From NCBI GenBank assembly GCA_037126765.1, contig JBBCBC010000033.1, forward strand, positions 9,190,085 to 9,254,084: 64,000 nt of DNA, read 5' to 3'. Origin of the DNA: Stenogyne calaminthoides. Its lineage: Eukaryota > Streptophyta > Magnoliopsida > Lamiales > Lamiaceae. Below, one piece after another: positions 1 to 12,109 of this stretch. The position numbers were made by a program, and so were the translations under genes. Within the stretch, counting starts at the first letter, position 1, and the number at the start of each line of letters is the position of its first letter. Below the pieces are notes generated by a model. That model saw only the letters and a program-made list of their open reading frames with translations, was not told the DNA's origin and did not search any database.

Positions 1-162
1 CTTAACTACCACGCACATGCACTTCGTGATGGACCCAATCCAAGTCATATCTACCCATAGACGGGTGCAAGCGTGGAAACAATGCATAAACTGATAAGCA
101 ACAAATTAGATAGTAAGGGTGAAGGGTCATTGGTCAACATTCTTGCATACTCTCAAATTAAC

Positions 163-400
163 TGTAAATAAATAATTATTATTATTTATTTATATTTATA
201 TATTAAATATATATCCACATATTGAAGTGGATAATTTGAAATCTGAAGTTAGTTAACTTCTGGAGAAATAAAAGGGAAAGAGATTTTATTAAAGAAAACA
301 AATGCGTTCTCATTTTACTTTATCGGCTTGAACGCTCGCACAAGAAGAATAAGAAAACTAGGTTTTTCTTTGTTGATAAACACACGCATCTCAAATAGCA
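163..400 (+). repeat. Left LTR of element E
   Basis: This 238-bp repeat starts TGTAAATAAATAAT and ends AAATAGCA, and it matches 3734-3971 along its full length. Confidence 0.85.
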
Positions 401-639
401 AATCATGGAACTTACTAATTTTTCATTACTTAAGTTGATAATTTTTTACGTTTTACATGTCTGAAATTTCTCACAAATTTGAGGCATTAGGTTGCTTCAA
501 ACATTACCTAAATAGGGTTGAGAATAAAAAAGACATAACCTTAAAAAGTTTTAAGAACCAATAGAGGATGTGAATGTTTATCCATGCAGTTCAGGTAATT
601 GTGTAATGAAAATGATATAATCCAACGATTATCGAAACC

Positions 640-2290
640 TTATACACCATTGTTCAATGGTGTAACTGAAAGAAAGAATAAACGTTGTTGCATATGACAT
701 GATCTATGATAGGATAATTAATTTTAACTCTCTTTTTTGGAAAGATGAGTTATTTATGATTGTCTGCATATTGAATAAAGTTATTCATAGTGATTAAGTC
801 AACTCCATCTGAACTCTAAACAGTCGAAGACCTGATCTTTAGTTAATATTGGTATATGTAGACCAACAACTTACATACTTGATTTTATGAGTCAGTATGA
901 AAAATAAGGTCTAAAGGGTTTAGAAATATATCTTCTAAGATACTATGCTAAATCCAAAAGATACAAATTGATCATAGAGATCAAAGAGTTTAGAGTATGA
1001 CATAAGATAAAATCACTTGTCAATTTTTTCTGAAAAAGTTTTCCTAGTAAGGGAAGTATTCGAAATATTATACCATTTTTAGATTGAAATAATCACTCTC
1101 TATCTGATCCAAGTGGGAGTAATTTACTTAATGTTGTGATATTTGATAAAATTTTACCCACTAAGGTTAGATGGATCTTGATGAGAGTAATTATTTATAT
1201 CACAAAGATTCAATCTTGAAAAATACTCTAGGAAACATGTGTCTGAAAGATAATATAAAGTTAATAAGGTAAAATCAAGTTTTGAAACTTGTAGATCCTT
1301 TATTGGGACACATCTTAAAAATTCTCACTTAGTAGAGAAAGATTATACTAAAAAATGGGTATTTATACTTTCTTCATCTGTTGTGAGATTTACCTCGATT
1401 CGTTCACTTTTTTACTAGAGTATCAAGTATAGATTTAGAATTACATTAAAAACGGACATTACTGTTTTTGTCGCTGGAGAATTCAAATAAGGGGATAATG
1501 TTTGTAAATTGAAGTAGGTTTACAAACTTATACAAATCCTCAAGATAGTGGTACTTGAGACTTTTACAATAATTGTCTCGTATTAACTTTGTTAAACAAA
1601 GACCACTATTTGTATGCTTAACGGTCCAAAGATAGTTAATCATATATTGATCCACTGTCAGCTGGAAAGACAACAATGAGAATCTTTTGATGAAAACTTC
1701 ATAAAGATCGTTCAAAGAAGTTACTTGGATAGTCTTCCCAGACTTATGTAGTAAGACTTCTAAAACGATTCAAATGAATGTATAAAAAGCGTGTTGATTC
1801 TCATGTTATAAAAGGACGAATCACTAAACTATGATGATTGTCCAAATACTGAAAGATGAAATGTCAAATGTACCATAAGTAAATTTAATTGGATGTCTGA
1901 TGTATGCTAAGTTGTGCGTGCATCCAGACATTTGTTAAGTTGTTGGTTTGGTTAGCAGATATCAGTTAATCCGAAAAAAAAGATGCTAAAAGATAGTGTG
2001 TGGGATTTTTGAGAAATCTGAAGGGTACTGCAGATTATTATCTCAAGGAGATAATCTAAACTTAGAGAGTATATAGACACTAACTAGAATTATGATTTAG
2101 ATACAGGTAAATCAAATCATAGTTATGTCTTCTTGCTTAATAATTAAGCAATCTCGTGGTATAACATGAAATAAGCATGTATAGCACAAACCACTATTGA
2201 AACTGAGCTTGTGGCATGTGCATCTGCAGTCAAATAAAAATTTTGGTTTAGAATTTTCATGATATATTTGGAATGCACTCAATTGAGACA
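640..2290 (+). pseudogene. Copia pol remnant of element E
   Basis: No open frame survives, but short blocks are recognisable. At about 640-690 the frame reads like the end of the Copia integrase core (TPLFNGVTERKNKR, cf. the usual QQNGVAER motif). At about 1500-1750 there is a VCKLK block followed by a WYLRLL-like stretch, as in the reverse-transcriptase thumb region. At about 1875-1935 the words IGCLMYAKLCVHPDI match the start of the Copia RNase H region. Many stops and indels separate these blocks, so this is a long-dead polyprotein. Confidence 0.65.
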
Positions 2291-2300
2291 TGTAACATTC

Positions 2301-2590
2301 CATTGTGAATTAAACACTCTAGTGGGAGTTGTAACGATTCATTAACATATGTGGCATTCCAGTGGGAGTTATATCGATTCATTATAGAATGAAACACTTC
2401 AGTGGGAGTTGTAGCGATTCATTGTGGAATGAAATGCTCCAGTAGGGATATATTGATTCACTCTGGAACTAAACACTTCAGTGGGAGTTGTAGCCATTAA
2501 TTATGGATATTTATACTTCAATGAGAGTTGTATTGATTGAATGTGAAATCAAACACTCAAGTGAAAGCTGTTATGATTCATTGTAGTAAT
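2301..2590 (+). repeat. 40-bp tandem array inside element E
   Basis: About seven units repeat at a period of 40 bp. Each has the core CAGTGGGAGTTGTA followed by CGATTCATT, with 10-30% variation. The core resembles the element's own polypurine tract (GTGGGAGA next to TGTA at the 3' LTR). Confidence 0.8.
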
Positions 2591-3733
2591 CAAAGCAGGT
2601 AAAGCTTACACTAAAGATTCCAAGTATCATGAAAAGTTTGACTTTGTAATGGCATTACAAAGAAGAAATAGTGATTCTTGAATAAATTTGTGATGACTTG
2701 ATGTTAGCAGATTTGTTGTCAAACCTGATTACAGAGATGTGTAAGAAATCTTAAGGTTTTGGGTTTGAATGAATTTTGAATGGACTACGAAGTAGTTGTT
2801 AATGTTACTAGACATTTATATATTGTGAATTATATGAAAGGGTCATATAATAGTATGTCGACAAGTTGATTGACTCTTTCATACGACCAATAGCCTCTGA
2901 TATCGAGGTATGTGCAGAGATGAGATTATATTGTAGATAATCGCAATAGATTTTACCACGAATCTATTTGACTTGTTACAAAGCTAAATCAATGGATTAC
3001 TGGATAATAGAAGGAGGAAATCCAAGTTAAGTGTCGAGGATACACTTGAACTGTGATTTACACGATGTCAAATAAATTGAATGACATACGCTTCCATCCC
3101 GGGAAGTTAAAACATTGTGACGTGTGTTTCATACCACATGTGCTAAGTTGACCATAAGGTTAAATAAGAAAGATATCCCTATTTTCTCATTGTATGAGGC
3201 CTTGAGGTTTTAAATAAGCCTCTTAAAAGTACCCTTGGAACTTTCTACTTGATTTCTACGTCTTCACTTTAGTATTGCTACTTTAGCATGCTACCAATAG
3301 CTATTATTAATGCAGCAATGTGGTACATGTGTAGGAAAGCAACTATAGTGGGAGTCTGTAAATATTTTGTGTGAAATGAATGACATCTTTATTAACACAT
3401 TCTATTGTGTTCATTGACCGGTCAATCGAGTTGAGAACTTGATTATGATCACATAGATTTGATAAGAAGTTGAATATGCTCTAATAGTTTTAAGGGATTG
3501 AAAGAGATATGTCAACTTGTGTTAACTGAAAGAGTTCTGGGGTATAACGAGTTTTGAATTCTTCATATAAAACTGGTTGAGTTGCTATATATCCTTAACA
3601 AGTGTATAGTGTAAAACATTCATATTCTCGAGGGTCACACGATTTATTTGTCTGTATGAAAATGTATTAGGTGATAGTGTAAAGAGGTGAAGCAAATGAA
3701 TGTAAGGCTCAAACTTCATATGTGAGTGGGAGA

Positions 3734-3971
3734 TGTAAATAAATAATAATTATTATTTATTTATATTTATATATTAAATATATATCCACATATTGAAGTA
3801 GATAATTTGAAATCAAAAGTTAGTCAACTTCTGGAGAAATAAAAGGGAACGAGATTTTATCAAAGAAAACAGACGCGTTCTCATTTTACTTTCTCGGCTT
3901 GAACGCTCTCACAAGAAGAATAAGAAAATTGGGTTTTTCTTTGTTGATAAACACACGCCTCACAAAATACA
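3734..3971 (+). repeat. Right LTR of element E
   Basis: Second copy of the 238-bp LTR, preceded by the purine tract at 3723-3733. Confidence 0.85.
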
Positions 3972-4159
3972 ATATGTGTACTAATTGTTCAATTGCTTGT
4001 CTCTTACTATATGATCGGAAGAATGATCTTCAGATATCGAGGGCAATTTCATGTTTTTCTTATTCCGAAAATCACGATATAGCAAGTTTTGTGTGAGACC
4101 GTTTTACTGTAAAAGTATTATTACTTCAACAAATATAATATTACTTTTAAAATAAATTG

Positions 4160-4479
4160 TACTCCCTTCATCCCCTACTCAATTGAACATTTTCCATTTT
4201 AATTTGTTTCGTACTTATTTTCTCTTCATAAATATCATAATGTTATCATATTTATTCTAATTCACAATTTCAAACATCTTTTATTTATCATATATACCAC
4301 TATGGGCCCCACATTAAATACACTAATATTCCTCTAACAAAGAGTAATCTACTTTATCAATAAAATAAAATTGTCTGAAATATCCTCAATAAAACATCAT
4401 TTTATCATCTCAAACAACTCTTACACTAAATATCGTATAAATAGTAAAATGTCCAATTGCGTATGGAGCGTAGGGAATA
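4160..4479. mobile_element. Stowaway-like MITE
   Basis: The 320-bp element begins TACTCCCTTCATCCCCTACT. Its right end reverse-complements to TATTCCCTACGCTCCATACG, followed on both sides by CAATTG(A/G)ACATTTT. TA at both ends and a CTCCCT-type terminus fit the Tc1/mariner-derived Stowaway group. There is no coding capacity. Confidence 0.75.
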
Positions 4480-6080
4480 TCGCTTTTCAAACTCTTGTCT
4501 TAAAATGATACATTTTACGTACATTTTTTGAAGAATGATTACAATTTGTTTAATGTAGAGTGTATTTTCATATTTTATCCATAAAATGATACATTTTACA
4601 TACATTTTTTTAAAATGGTACAGTTGATCTTATAAGTGATAACATTTCTATTAAAAAGTGATAGTGTTCTCATTATGATCTCACGATATTACAGTTTCAC
4701 CCAAAAAAATTTCTGAAAAACTTATTGATAAGTACATTTCTAAAACTTTGACTATATATACAATTTCATTTGTACCTATTGATAATTTACATTAAAAAAA
4801 TTGTACTTATCAGTAATTTTTCTTTTTTTTCTTTTCCCACCTTTATACATACCTCTCCAATTATATGAAATATAAAATGGGTTCTATTTGTCATTTGGTT
4901 TCTACTATAGGTAGGTGATATCAAGATTAAAGAAGATACAAATAATTAATATTTCCACCAAATGCAAAATCCCTAAAATGACCTCCTCAAACCTTTCCTT
5001 AGAATTTCAACATGCACGTCCATCAATTAGTGGGCCTTTCTTAATGAGCAAACCTACAAAACCAAAATTGTAGCGGTCAAAAGTACAGAAAAAATTTGAA
5101 TGATTATTGCAGAAAAATGATCCAACCACACTATTCACACCCAGAATCTATCATCAATCTAATCACAAGAACCTAAATAAAGCACTCCATATGGATCAGA
5201 ACCCTATATATCCACTTTGTCCATTTTCCTTTTTTCCCAATTCTGATTAATTTTGCAGTGTTCTTTCAACATCTCAATGGATGCTAACTACAGCTAAGAT
5301 AAATATAATTTAAATTTAAATATATAAATAAAAAGGCTACATATTCCCACAATATTCAGACAATATTGTAGCAAAAAGACAGTAAGCTTTTTCTTTGGCT
5401 TTTTTTTACCCAGATGTCAGATGGCCTATTTCAGGAGAAACCAATTTATGTTATATTGTCTATTTTCTGCCCCCATTGAATAGTAACAGAGATAAGATGA
5501 TCATATTGGATATTTTATGTGAGATTTTTTCTTTTTTGTGTGCCCCAATGAAATGCCATAGGGCTGTAAGATTTGATGGTTTAAGCTTGTTTTGTAGTTA
5601 GGGAATAAGGGGCGTGACAAATTTTTCCCCTTGTCATTTTCAGTTTTTTTTTTTACTGTTTAGAAATTTTAATTCAATTTTGACTCATTCACAAGAAAAA
5701 TTGAAATATATATCAAGAAGTATTAGTTTGTATAAATAAAAATATTAATTAATTTATAGGCCGAACATTATCAGCACCATTTTAATATAAAGTTAATTTT
5801 TTTCATTACATGAGTTAAAATTAAGAAAGGATGCAACGGGTGCGATACACAATCCTACTCTTTTTCACTTGGTTAAATATATAAATATATGTATGCTGAA
5901 TTAAGAAAGGGGACTCAGAACTCTGTTCCTATAGCTTTTATAGCTTTCAGAAGGTACTTCTCTTCATAGGTATGTTTGTCCTAGCTAACACTTACAAAAT
6001 TGCCTACTCCAAATCTATTTAAAATTCTCCATCTTTTTCATGCTTCCAATACACTCCTTACCAATTTTCCAACTCCAAAA
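4480..6080. other. Upstream region of the BEL1-like gene
   Basis: AT-rich, non-coding sequence. An ATGATACATTTTAC word is repeated near 4505 and 4588. A TATATAAATATATG stretch near 5878-5891 could serve as TATA sequence for the gene that starts at 6081, but this is unproven. An open frame at 5395-5601 has no recognisable content. Confidence 0.4.
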
Positions 6081-7692
6081 ATGGTTTCAGAAGATTTTGA
6101 TGCTGCTTATTCAGAGTCCCTCCGTTCCCTTTCCGGGCCCGACCCGGATCGGCACCTGATCGACCTTCTCGGCCCGTCCCAGAGGCTCTCATTGTCCCTA
6201 GGTACACAGAATTCGGGCCTGTTGAACCCGGGTTGTACGATGGGCTTCGATTACAGTACCTCCGATGGGATGAGTCAAAGCTGGTCGTGTTATGGGGCTG
6301 AATCGATTGGTGTTTCCAAGTATTTGCAGCCTGCGCAGTCCCTTCTTGAAGAAATGCTCAGCATTGGGGGCATTAATGTCAATGACAAGAAATTTGCAGA
6401 GAAATTGTGTAGTAATGGCAGAAAGGGATCTTTTTCTCTGTCTTCAAAGATCAAAGCAGAGATTTCGAATGCGGAGTTGGTTATTGACAAGCATGAGGAT
6501 TTTGTTAATCTTCTCAAACTCATTGCCTTGCTTGAAGAGGTTCGATCAGAAACTCACTGCTTTTTAACAGTACTAGTTGACTTCACTCAACAGAATTAGT
6601 TGCTTTCACTAAACAGTATTAGTTGCTTTCACTAACAGTATTAGTTCTCTTCAATGAACAGTATATGTTGCTTTCACTAAACAGTATTAGTTGTTTCACT
6701 GAACGGTATTAGTTGCTTTCACTGAACGGTATTAGTTGTTTCACTGAACAGTATTCGTTTCTTTCACTGAACAGTATTAATTTCTTTCACTGAACAGTAT
6801 TAGTTATGCACATACAAGTGTTACTCTGGTTTCTGAACACACATACATATACAGGTTGAGAGAAGATATGAGGAGTATTCACATCATATGGAGGAACTGG
6901 TGTCATCATTTGAGGCCATAGCAGGTTACGGAGCTGCGAAATCGTACACGACTCTAGCGCTTCTTGCAATGTCCAAACACTTTTGTCGTCTCAGAAATGC
7001 AATTTTATCTCAAATTCATATCGCCAAGAAGAAAATCACCAAAAACGTGCCCAAAATCAGCTCAAGATTGTCTCAACTAAGCCTATTTGATCAAGAAAAC
7101 AGACAAAATCGAATTATCATGCATAATTCTGTTCAAGCATGGAGGCCACTCCGAGGATTGCCCGAAACTTCCGTCACAATTCTTCGCGCTTGGCTTTTCG
7201 AACACTTTCTTCATCCGTAATCCCTCTAACGTTTTCCTTAATTGTTTCATGAAAATGTATTAGTGTTATAGTATTGATTGTTTCATTAAAAGGTATTAGT
7301 AATATTACTATAAAGTATTAGTTGCAAAATTACACAAGACCAACTCTTTAATTTCATTCTACATTTGCAGGTACCCTAATGATTCGGAAAAGTTAATGTT
7401 AGCATCACAAACAGGCTTGTCCAAGAACCAGGTAGCATCACAAACAGGCTTGTCCAAGAACCAGGTAAATTCTTTTAACCCAAATTAATGTAATCAAATG
7501 ATTTCCATAGGATTTATAAATTGAAACTTTTATTGGGTTTTTTTTTTTTTTCAGGTTTCGAATTGGTTTATAAATGCTCGTGTTCGACTATGGAAGCCGA
7601 TGATAGAAGAAATGTATAAAGAGGAATTTGAAGAGTCTTCCACTGAATCTGATCAATTGTTGGCAAACAGTTTGAATGAATTAGGCGATTAA
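6081..7692 (+). CDS. BEL1-like TALE homeodomain transcription factor
   Basis: Proposed exons are 6081-6539, 6855-7216, 7371-7431 and 7555-7692, all with GT-AG introns and continuous phase, giving 339 residues. The protein has a SKY box near residues 79-93 (SKYLQPAQSLLEEML), a BELL domain near 147-207 (begins KLIALLEEVERRYEEY) split by intron 1, and a TALE homeodomain near 247-309 with the HPYP loop, then VSNWFINARVRLWKP in helix 3. BELL proteins act in the nucleus as heterodimers with KNOX proteins, with SKY and BELL forming the contact surface. The ATG at 6081 is chosen because the frame upstream has no other ATG. The protein is short for the family and its N-terminus is compact, which fits BLH11-type members, but that assignment is inference. 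A 33-bp duplication spans the exon 3 donor, so an alternative product of 350 residues is possible. Confidence 0.88.
6565..6810 (+). repeat. Minisatellite of about 24 bp in intron 1 of the BEL1-like gene
   Basis: About ten imperfect copies of the unit TTAGTTGCTTTCACTGAACA plus GTA fill most of intron 1 (6540-6854). Related words occur in intron 2 (near 7290-7325), at 56960-57150 and, in reverse orientation, at 51838-51970. Confidence 0.85.
7401..7466 (+). repeat. 33-bp exact tandem duplication across the exon 3 splice donor
   Basis: The 33-bp unit beginning AGCATCACAAACAGGCTTGT and ending CCAGGT occurs twice, at 7401-7433 and 7434-7466. Each copy carries a CCAG|GT donor, at 7431/7432 and 7464/7465. 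Use of the second donor adds 11 residues in frame. Confidence 0.92.
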
Positions 7693-7951
7693 TTATCATC
7701 TATCATTTCTTAGTTATTTTTTCTTGCAAATTATGTGATGATGTAGCTAAGAGTGGACTATTTCTGTAGTTTCTTTTTTTTCCTGATTTCTGGTGTTGAA
7801 AGTGGAAAAGTTAATTTCTTCATATTTTTTCTCTTTTTATTTATTTATTTTAATTAGACGTCAAAAATGAAATTGAAAAAACACGCAAAAAAAAAAAAAA
7901 AAAGTGTTTTTCTAGGAAAAAATGAAAATGAAATGTGATAGTGTCCTCAGT

Positions 7952-8598
7952 GGGGTATCTCCAACGACATACTCCATTTTGGAGTACTTTTATCCTCCAA
8001 ATTTTATATAAAAAATCTTCTCCAACAATATTATTGAATTCTATATATGTTGCTTACTTTCAATTATATTAAAATATTTAAATAATTAAATATTTACCTA
8101 TTGTATAACTAAATTACAAAAGTAATTTACCCAATTTAATTCAACGATATTGAGATATTTTTTTTCAAAATTATTTCATTTATTTGGAACCAAATTTCTG
8201 AGTCACACACAATATTATAAGCTGCACGCATACATATAAGATTTAATATTGAAAAAATAAATAATGATAGTATTATATTTCATATAAAATGGTTTTAATT
8301 AAAAAAAATTATGGTATAGTATACCATTTAATCACAGATCAAAAAAAAAAAGTATACCATTTAATTGAGAAAGTGGCCAGATAGTGGAAAGAAAAAAAGA
8401 AGGGAAACAAAATGACATTGTTATAATTAAATCAATTCTCTAAAATAAAAATTAATTCTCCAAAAATGCAGGATCATTGAACAATTAATATATACTCAAT
8501 ACTCCATTTCAAATTTAGAGGATTGTTGGAGTGCTAATATATATACTCTACTTTGTTCATAATTCTCTAATTTAAAGTATTGTTGGAGATGCCTTTAA
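7952..8598. mobile_element. MITE with GGTATCTCCAAC-type ends
   Basis: The left end reads GGGGTATCTCCAACGA and the right end TTGTTGGAGATGCCTTT, which form imperfect inverted repeats. Internal parts near both ends (ACTCCATTTT, GGAGT) also mirror each other. Superfamily is not certain; hAT or PIF/Harbinger are possible. Confidence 0.55.
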
Positions 8599-10318
8599 AG
8601 TAATAATATATTCGATTATGCTAGCCTGCAAGGGCTTATTAAGAATGTGTGTCTTTGGTAGAAAAATAGTGTGCATGAGTTAGTGAAAAATATTTGCATG
8701 GATATTCAGTGTTTTCAAAGAAGTTTTGGGGTACTTGGCTGTTAATCGTTGTGTATATGCAGAAATGCTTTTGCTTACGTATGTTTAGTATTATTGAAAT
8801 ATGTTTCAGTTTGTTTATTTAGACTATACTATATTTTGTTTTGAGTGAGTGCATTTATAAGTGAAAAATGATGTAGGTTGGATTAAAGGTTCTGCATCCT
8901 TGCTCCAGACAATGTTGCAAAAGGTATTGTTGAGCTTAAATTTATCTAATCTGGTAAAAATTTGAGAATTAGGACCTGATTGGTGTGAATTGAGAGAAAA
9001 GTTATTATGGCAATAAGATTTGAGAAACAATTGATAAGAACAATTGGAAGTGTCATTAGGCAAGCTATATGAAGTAGCATTGTTTGATCAAAACATCTTG
9101 TAAGTTTCTTTTGATAATCTTTCATTTGGTTTAGTTTGTTCTTTTCAATTTTAAGTATCAATAATTTTCCTTTACATTCATTATTATAGATTCAAGTAGA
9201 AGAAGTAAGAATAATGAAACTGTATCCGAAAGAATTTTGAGGAATAACACAACGATTTAGGTGGAATTTACCATTGAATTAAAAAAAAAAATGGTATTTA
9301 TTGTTTGAATTAGACTTGATAGTTATTTGGAATTATGTTTTGGTAACAATATTTCTTAGATGTCTAAGTCACGATGCTTTAAGTGAAAGTTTGTTGTTTC
9401 TTGTTTACAAGTGAATGATGATATATTATTATATATTATGAATGAAAATATTAAATTATTATATATGTTTGAGCACATTAGGGGTATGTATTTATTTATA
9501 ATTTAACTTATATATGCATATTGTTAAAATATTACATGACATGCAAAAACATTAGAAAATCTGGTAGTTAAATTAGTTGCTAATATTTCGTGGTATAAAA
9601 AAGCATCACAAATTTCTATTATTATAAATGATCTTCAAGCAATGTTAGAGAAGAGGTTTCAAGGTGAGGAATGAGAATGAATTTAAAAATATGTGTTTGG
9701 AAAGGGAAGATGGAAAAATAATTTGCTTGATTGAGAGGTTTCCTTGAATGAGAATGAATTTAAAAATATGTGTTTGGTAGATGGATTTCATTCCTTGAAT
9801 AGTGTAATCATATACCAAAACTAAGGAATGAGTCATTCCTCCTAAAATTGGGAGGTATGACTTTCATTCCTTGACATTATTTTTTATCTCGCATTTTCAA
9901 TAAAATTAATCATCTTAAATCATCTACCAAACATCATAATTTTATGGAGCACACTCATTCCATTCCCCACTACTATCATATCCATTCCTATTTATACATT
10001 CCTTACAACAAACCAAGCACCCCCTCAAAGTCATATCTCACCTATTTGACACCTTTGATAAATTCCTTACTTTGGAGAAATCAAAAACATATTAGTGTAA
10101 TTTCAAACACACACTATGACTTTAATTTCTATAATATACCCTCAAACTCTCCCAACCAAGCACCCCATACATGTGAATGAGTGATATGATCATCGTCGAG
10201 GTACTACTTAAAGTTAAGCTTAGTCTTTATTTTAACTCTTTTGTACTATATTTTAAAGATAATGTTGTATCAATGACGCGTGACAAAGAATTACTGTCAA
10301 TTCTAGCTATTCACAAAG
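8599..10318. other. Intergenic AT-rich stretch with degenerate repeats
   Basis: No gene is supported. A 32-bp block (GAATGAGAATGAATTTAAAA and onward) is duplicated near 9668 and 9746. CCAAGCACCCC occurs near 10012 and 10151, which may be the edge of an old transposon. The other frames here are short, without recognisable domains. Confidence 0.4.
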
Positions 10319-10734
10319 TGTTGGGAAATTAAGTCCCAATTCACAACAAGAGGAAAATAAAATAAAGGAGAAATTAAAAGAATAAAAATAACAATCACCA
10401 ACACAAGATTTTTATGTGGAAAACTCCAAAACTGAAGAAAAACCACGACCCAAAAAAAAATATCACTGTATGATATTTTTCTACAATCACACAAAATTTC
10501 TATCTCTCACTCAATGCTCCTACACTATTGCAAGTCTTTGAGAGATTCACACCTTCTCACAAATATGAGAAAGGAATTTAACTAGAATCAATCACAAGGC
10601 CAAAGTGTATTGATTAGAGCAATTGTAACAAAGACTAATAGGCTCCTTATATAGGATTTAGGAAGCCCCAACTCTTTACTCACAACCAATGTGGGATAGA
10701 CATCCTTTTATTTTAACACAAAATAAGTCCAACA
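10319..10734 (-). repeat. 3' LTR of element F
   Basis: 416 bp, close to identical to 12110-12525. On the minus strand it contains CCTATATAAGG (near 10645-10655), a good TATA box; the other LTR has CTAGATAAGG there. Confidence 0.88.
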
Positions 10735-11110
10735 ATCTCCACCTTGCTGAAATAAAAGAAAACTCCATTGTCTTCACCGACAATCATGATTCTTAAATCA
10801 AAGAATCATCATTCTCAAAACAGAGAATAACCTAATCCACCATATGAGTGGAACACTTAGAATCAACCATTCTAAGAATTTCCAACCACTTAGAATAAAC
10901 CATTCTAAGAAAATTTCTTTGGCACATGTCGAAAAACCTGCTGAAAACTATGATGCTCCTTCTAGTTTTTGGCTCCCCTAGAAGTCCTTCAGTCATCGAC
11001 ATCATTCACCACACACCTTGCATCAATGTCAAACCAATGCACATGTGTTCCAACTATCATTCATATCCTTTTCTATGGCAGTTGGACATGCCATAAGGAT
11101 ATTCATGTCC

Positions 11111-11825
11111 TCAACATATATCATTGTCTGTCACAATGTTAGTTTCAGAGCTATTTGCCATGACCGCTCCAACTTGACAGTTTCGCTTTATATGCCCAGG
11201 TTTCCCGCACTTCCAACAAACAACAACATTGAAGTCCTTCTTCCTTCCTTTGCTAAAAGCCACCATTGCTAAATTTTCTGTTGAAGTTTGTCCTTCACTC
11301 ACCAGCCTTCTCTCTTCAGAAAGAAGTTTTCCTGTGACTTCAGTAAAATCTAAAGTTTCATTCCCATACAATAAAATTGGTTTCATATGCTCATAAGTAT
11401 GCGGAAGAGACAAGATGACTCCAGTTCAAATGATCAGATATTTTCATAACTTCATCCATCCGTAAGGTGTGAAATTGTTCTTTCAGGTACAACCGATTAG
11501 AAATGCCCTTCGCTTAGTAAAGAGCCTCTAGCTTTTCCCACAACTCCTTGGCACTTGAAATCCCGTGAATATTTACAAGAACATTCTTGGCCAAGCACAA
11601 ACGTATTGTGCTTGTTGCCCTCAGATCCAGATCCTTCCACTCTTCATCACTCATACCAGAATCCTTTGTGCTTGTACTTTCAGACGAACGTGGTCTTCCT
11701 TTCAGAGACTTGTGTGCACCAGATTGTATCAGCACATCCTTAACTTGCACTTGCCACAAGCTAAAGTTGATTATCCCATCAAATTTCTCCACATCAAACT
11801 TCATTAGACTTGAAGCCTTTGACAT
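11111..11825 (-). pseudogene. Copia gag of element F (broken)
   Basis: Read on the minus strand, the start at 11825 gives MSKASSLMKFDVEKFDG, the usual Copia gag opening, then SLWQVQVKDVLIQSG and an AKELWEKLEALY block of the UBN2-type capsid region. After a frame break near 11413-11514, a second block ends in a CCHC zinc knuckle (CWKCGKPGHIKRNC). The knuckle binds RNA in the nucleocapsid. Stops and a shift between the two blocks make it non-functional as read. Confidence 0.8.
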
Positions 11826-11867
11826 ACTATTTCTCCACCTCTTGTTGAACTCCAACCTTTCTCAAGT

Positions 11868-12011
11868 GAGGCACACTTATATGAGATGGTCTCACGGTGA
11901 GACGGGTATAAGTTGGGCATTGGCGCGTTAACACTTTGGGAGGGATGGGTGTGATTTGTGCTTGATTGTACTATGTCTCATGCATGAGACCGTCTCATAT
12001 GAGTTTTTGTC
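11868..12011. mobile_element. Mutator-type MITE inserted in the leader of element F
   Basis: The 144-bp insert has inverted ends (CTTATATGAGATGGTCTC left; its right end reverse-complements to CTCATATGAGACGGTCTC). It is flanked by an exact 9-bp TSD TTCTCAAGT (11859-11867 and 12012-12020). A 9-bp TSD is the Mutator signature. Confidence 0.82.
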
Positions 12012-12095
12012 TTCTCAAGTATACTTTTCTGTTGTGGAAGATCAGATTAGGCTGCAACCACATAGCATACTCAGAATATCTAGAGACCAGACTCG

Positions 12096-12107
12096 GCTCT
12101 GATACCA
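12096..12107 (-). other. Primer-binding site of element F
   Basis: The minus strand reads TGGTATCAGAGC two bases inside the 5' LTR, complementary to the 3' end of initiator-Met tRNA. Confidence 0.88.
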
Positions 12108-12109
12108 CT

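Larger units (their letters stand above)
163..3971 (+). mobile_element. Decayed Copia-type LTR retrotransposon (element E)
   Basis: Two direct repeats of 238 bp (163-400 and 3734-3971) begin with TG and end with CA. A purine-rich tract (GAGTGGGAGA) lies just before the right copy, as expected for plus orientation. Integrase-, reverse-transcriptase- and RNase-H-like remnants lie between them in the same order as in Copia pol. The LTRs differ at roughly 7-8% of positions by eye. No clear 5-bp TSD is visible (TTAAC left, ATATG right) and no good primer-binding site follows the left LTR, so the ends may have been altered after insertion. Confidence 0.8.

Noticed and set aside
2301..2590. CRISPR-like regular repeats
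   Set aside because: Plant nuclear DNA; the units are contiguous without unique spacers, so this is a tandem minisatellite.
5395..5601. Open frame of 68 codons upstream of the BEL1-like gene
   Set aside because: No domain, no splice context, low-complexity AT-rich surroundings.
6000..6080. N-terminal extension of the BEL1-like protein by 27 residues
   Set aside because: The frame is open but has no ATG (it begins at TTG). The ATG at 6081 in an AAAAATGG context is the better start.
6540..6599. Exon 1 of the BEL1-like gene reading on to a stop at 6599
   Set aside because: This is intron 1: the BELL domain continues exactly at 6855 after an AG acceptor, and the read-through residues do not resemble the family. 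A retained-intron product remains possible.
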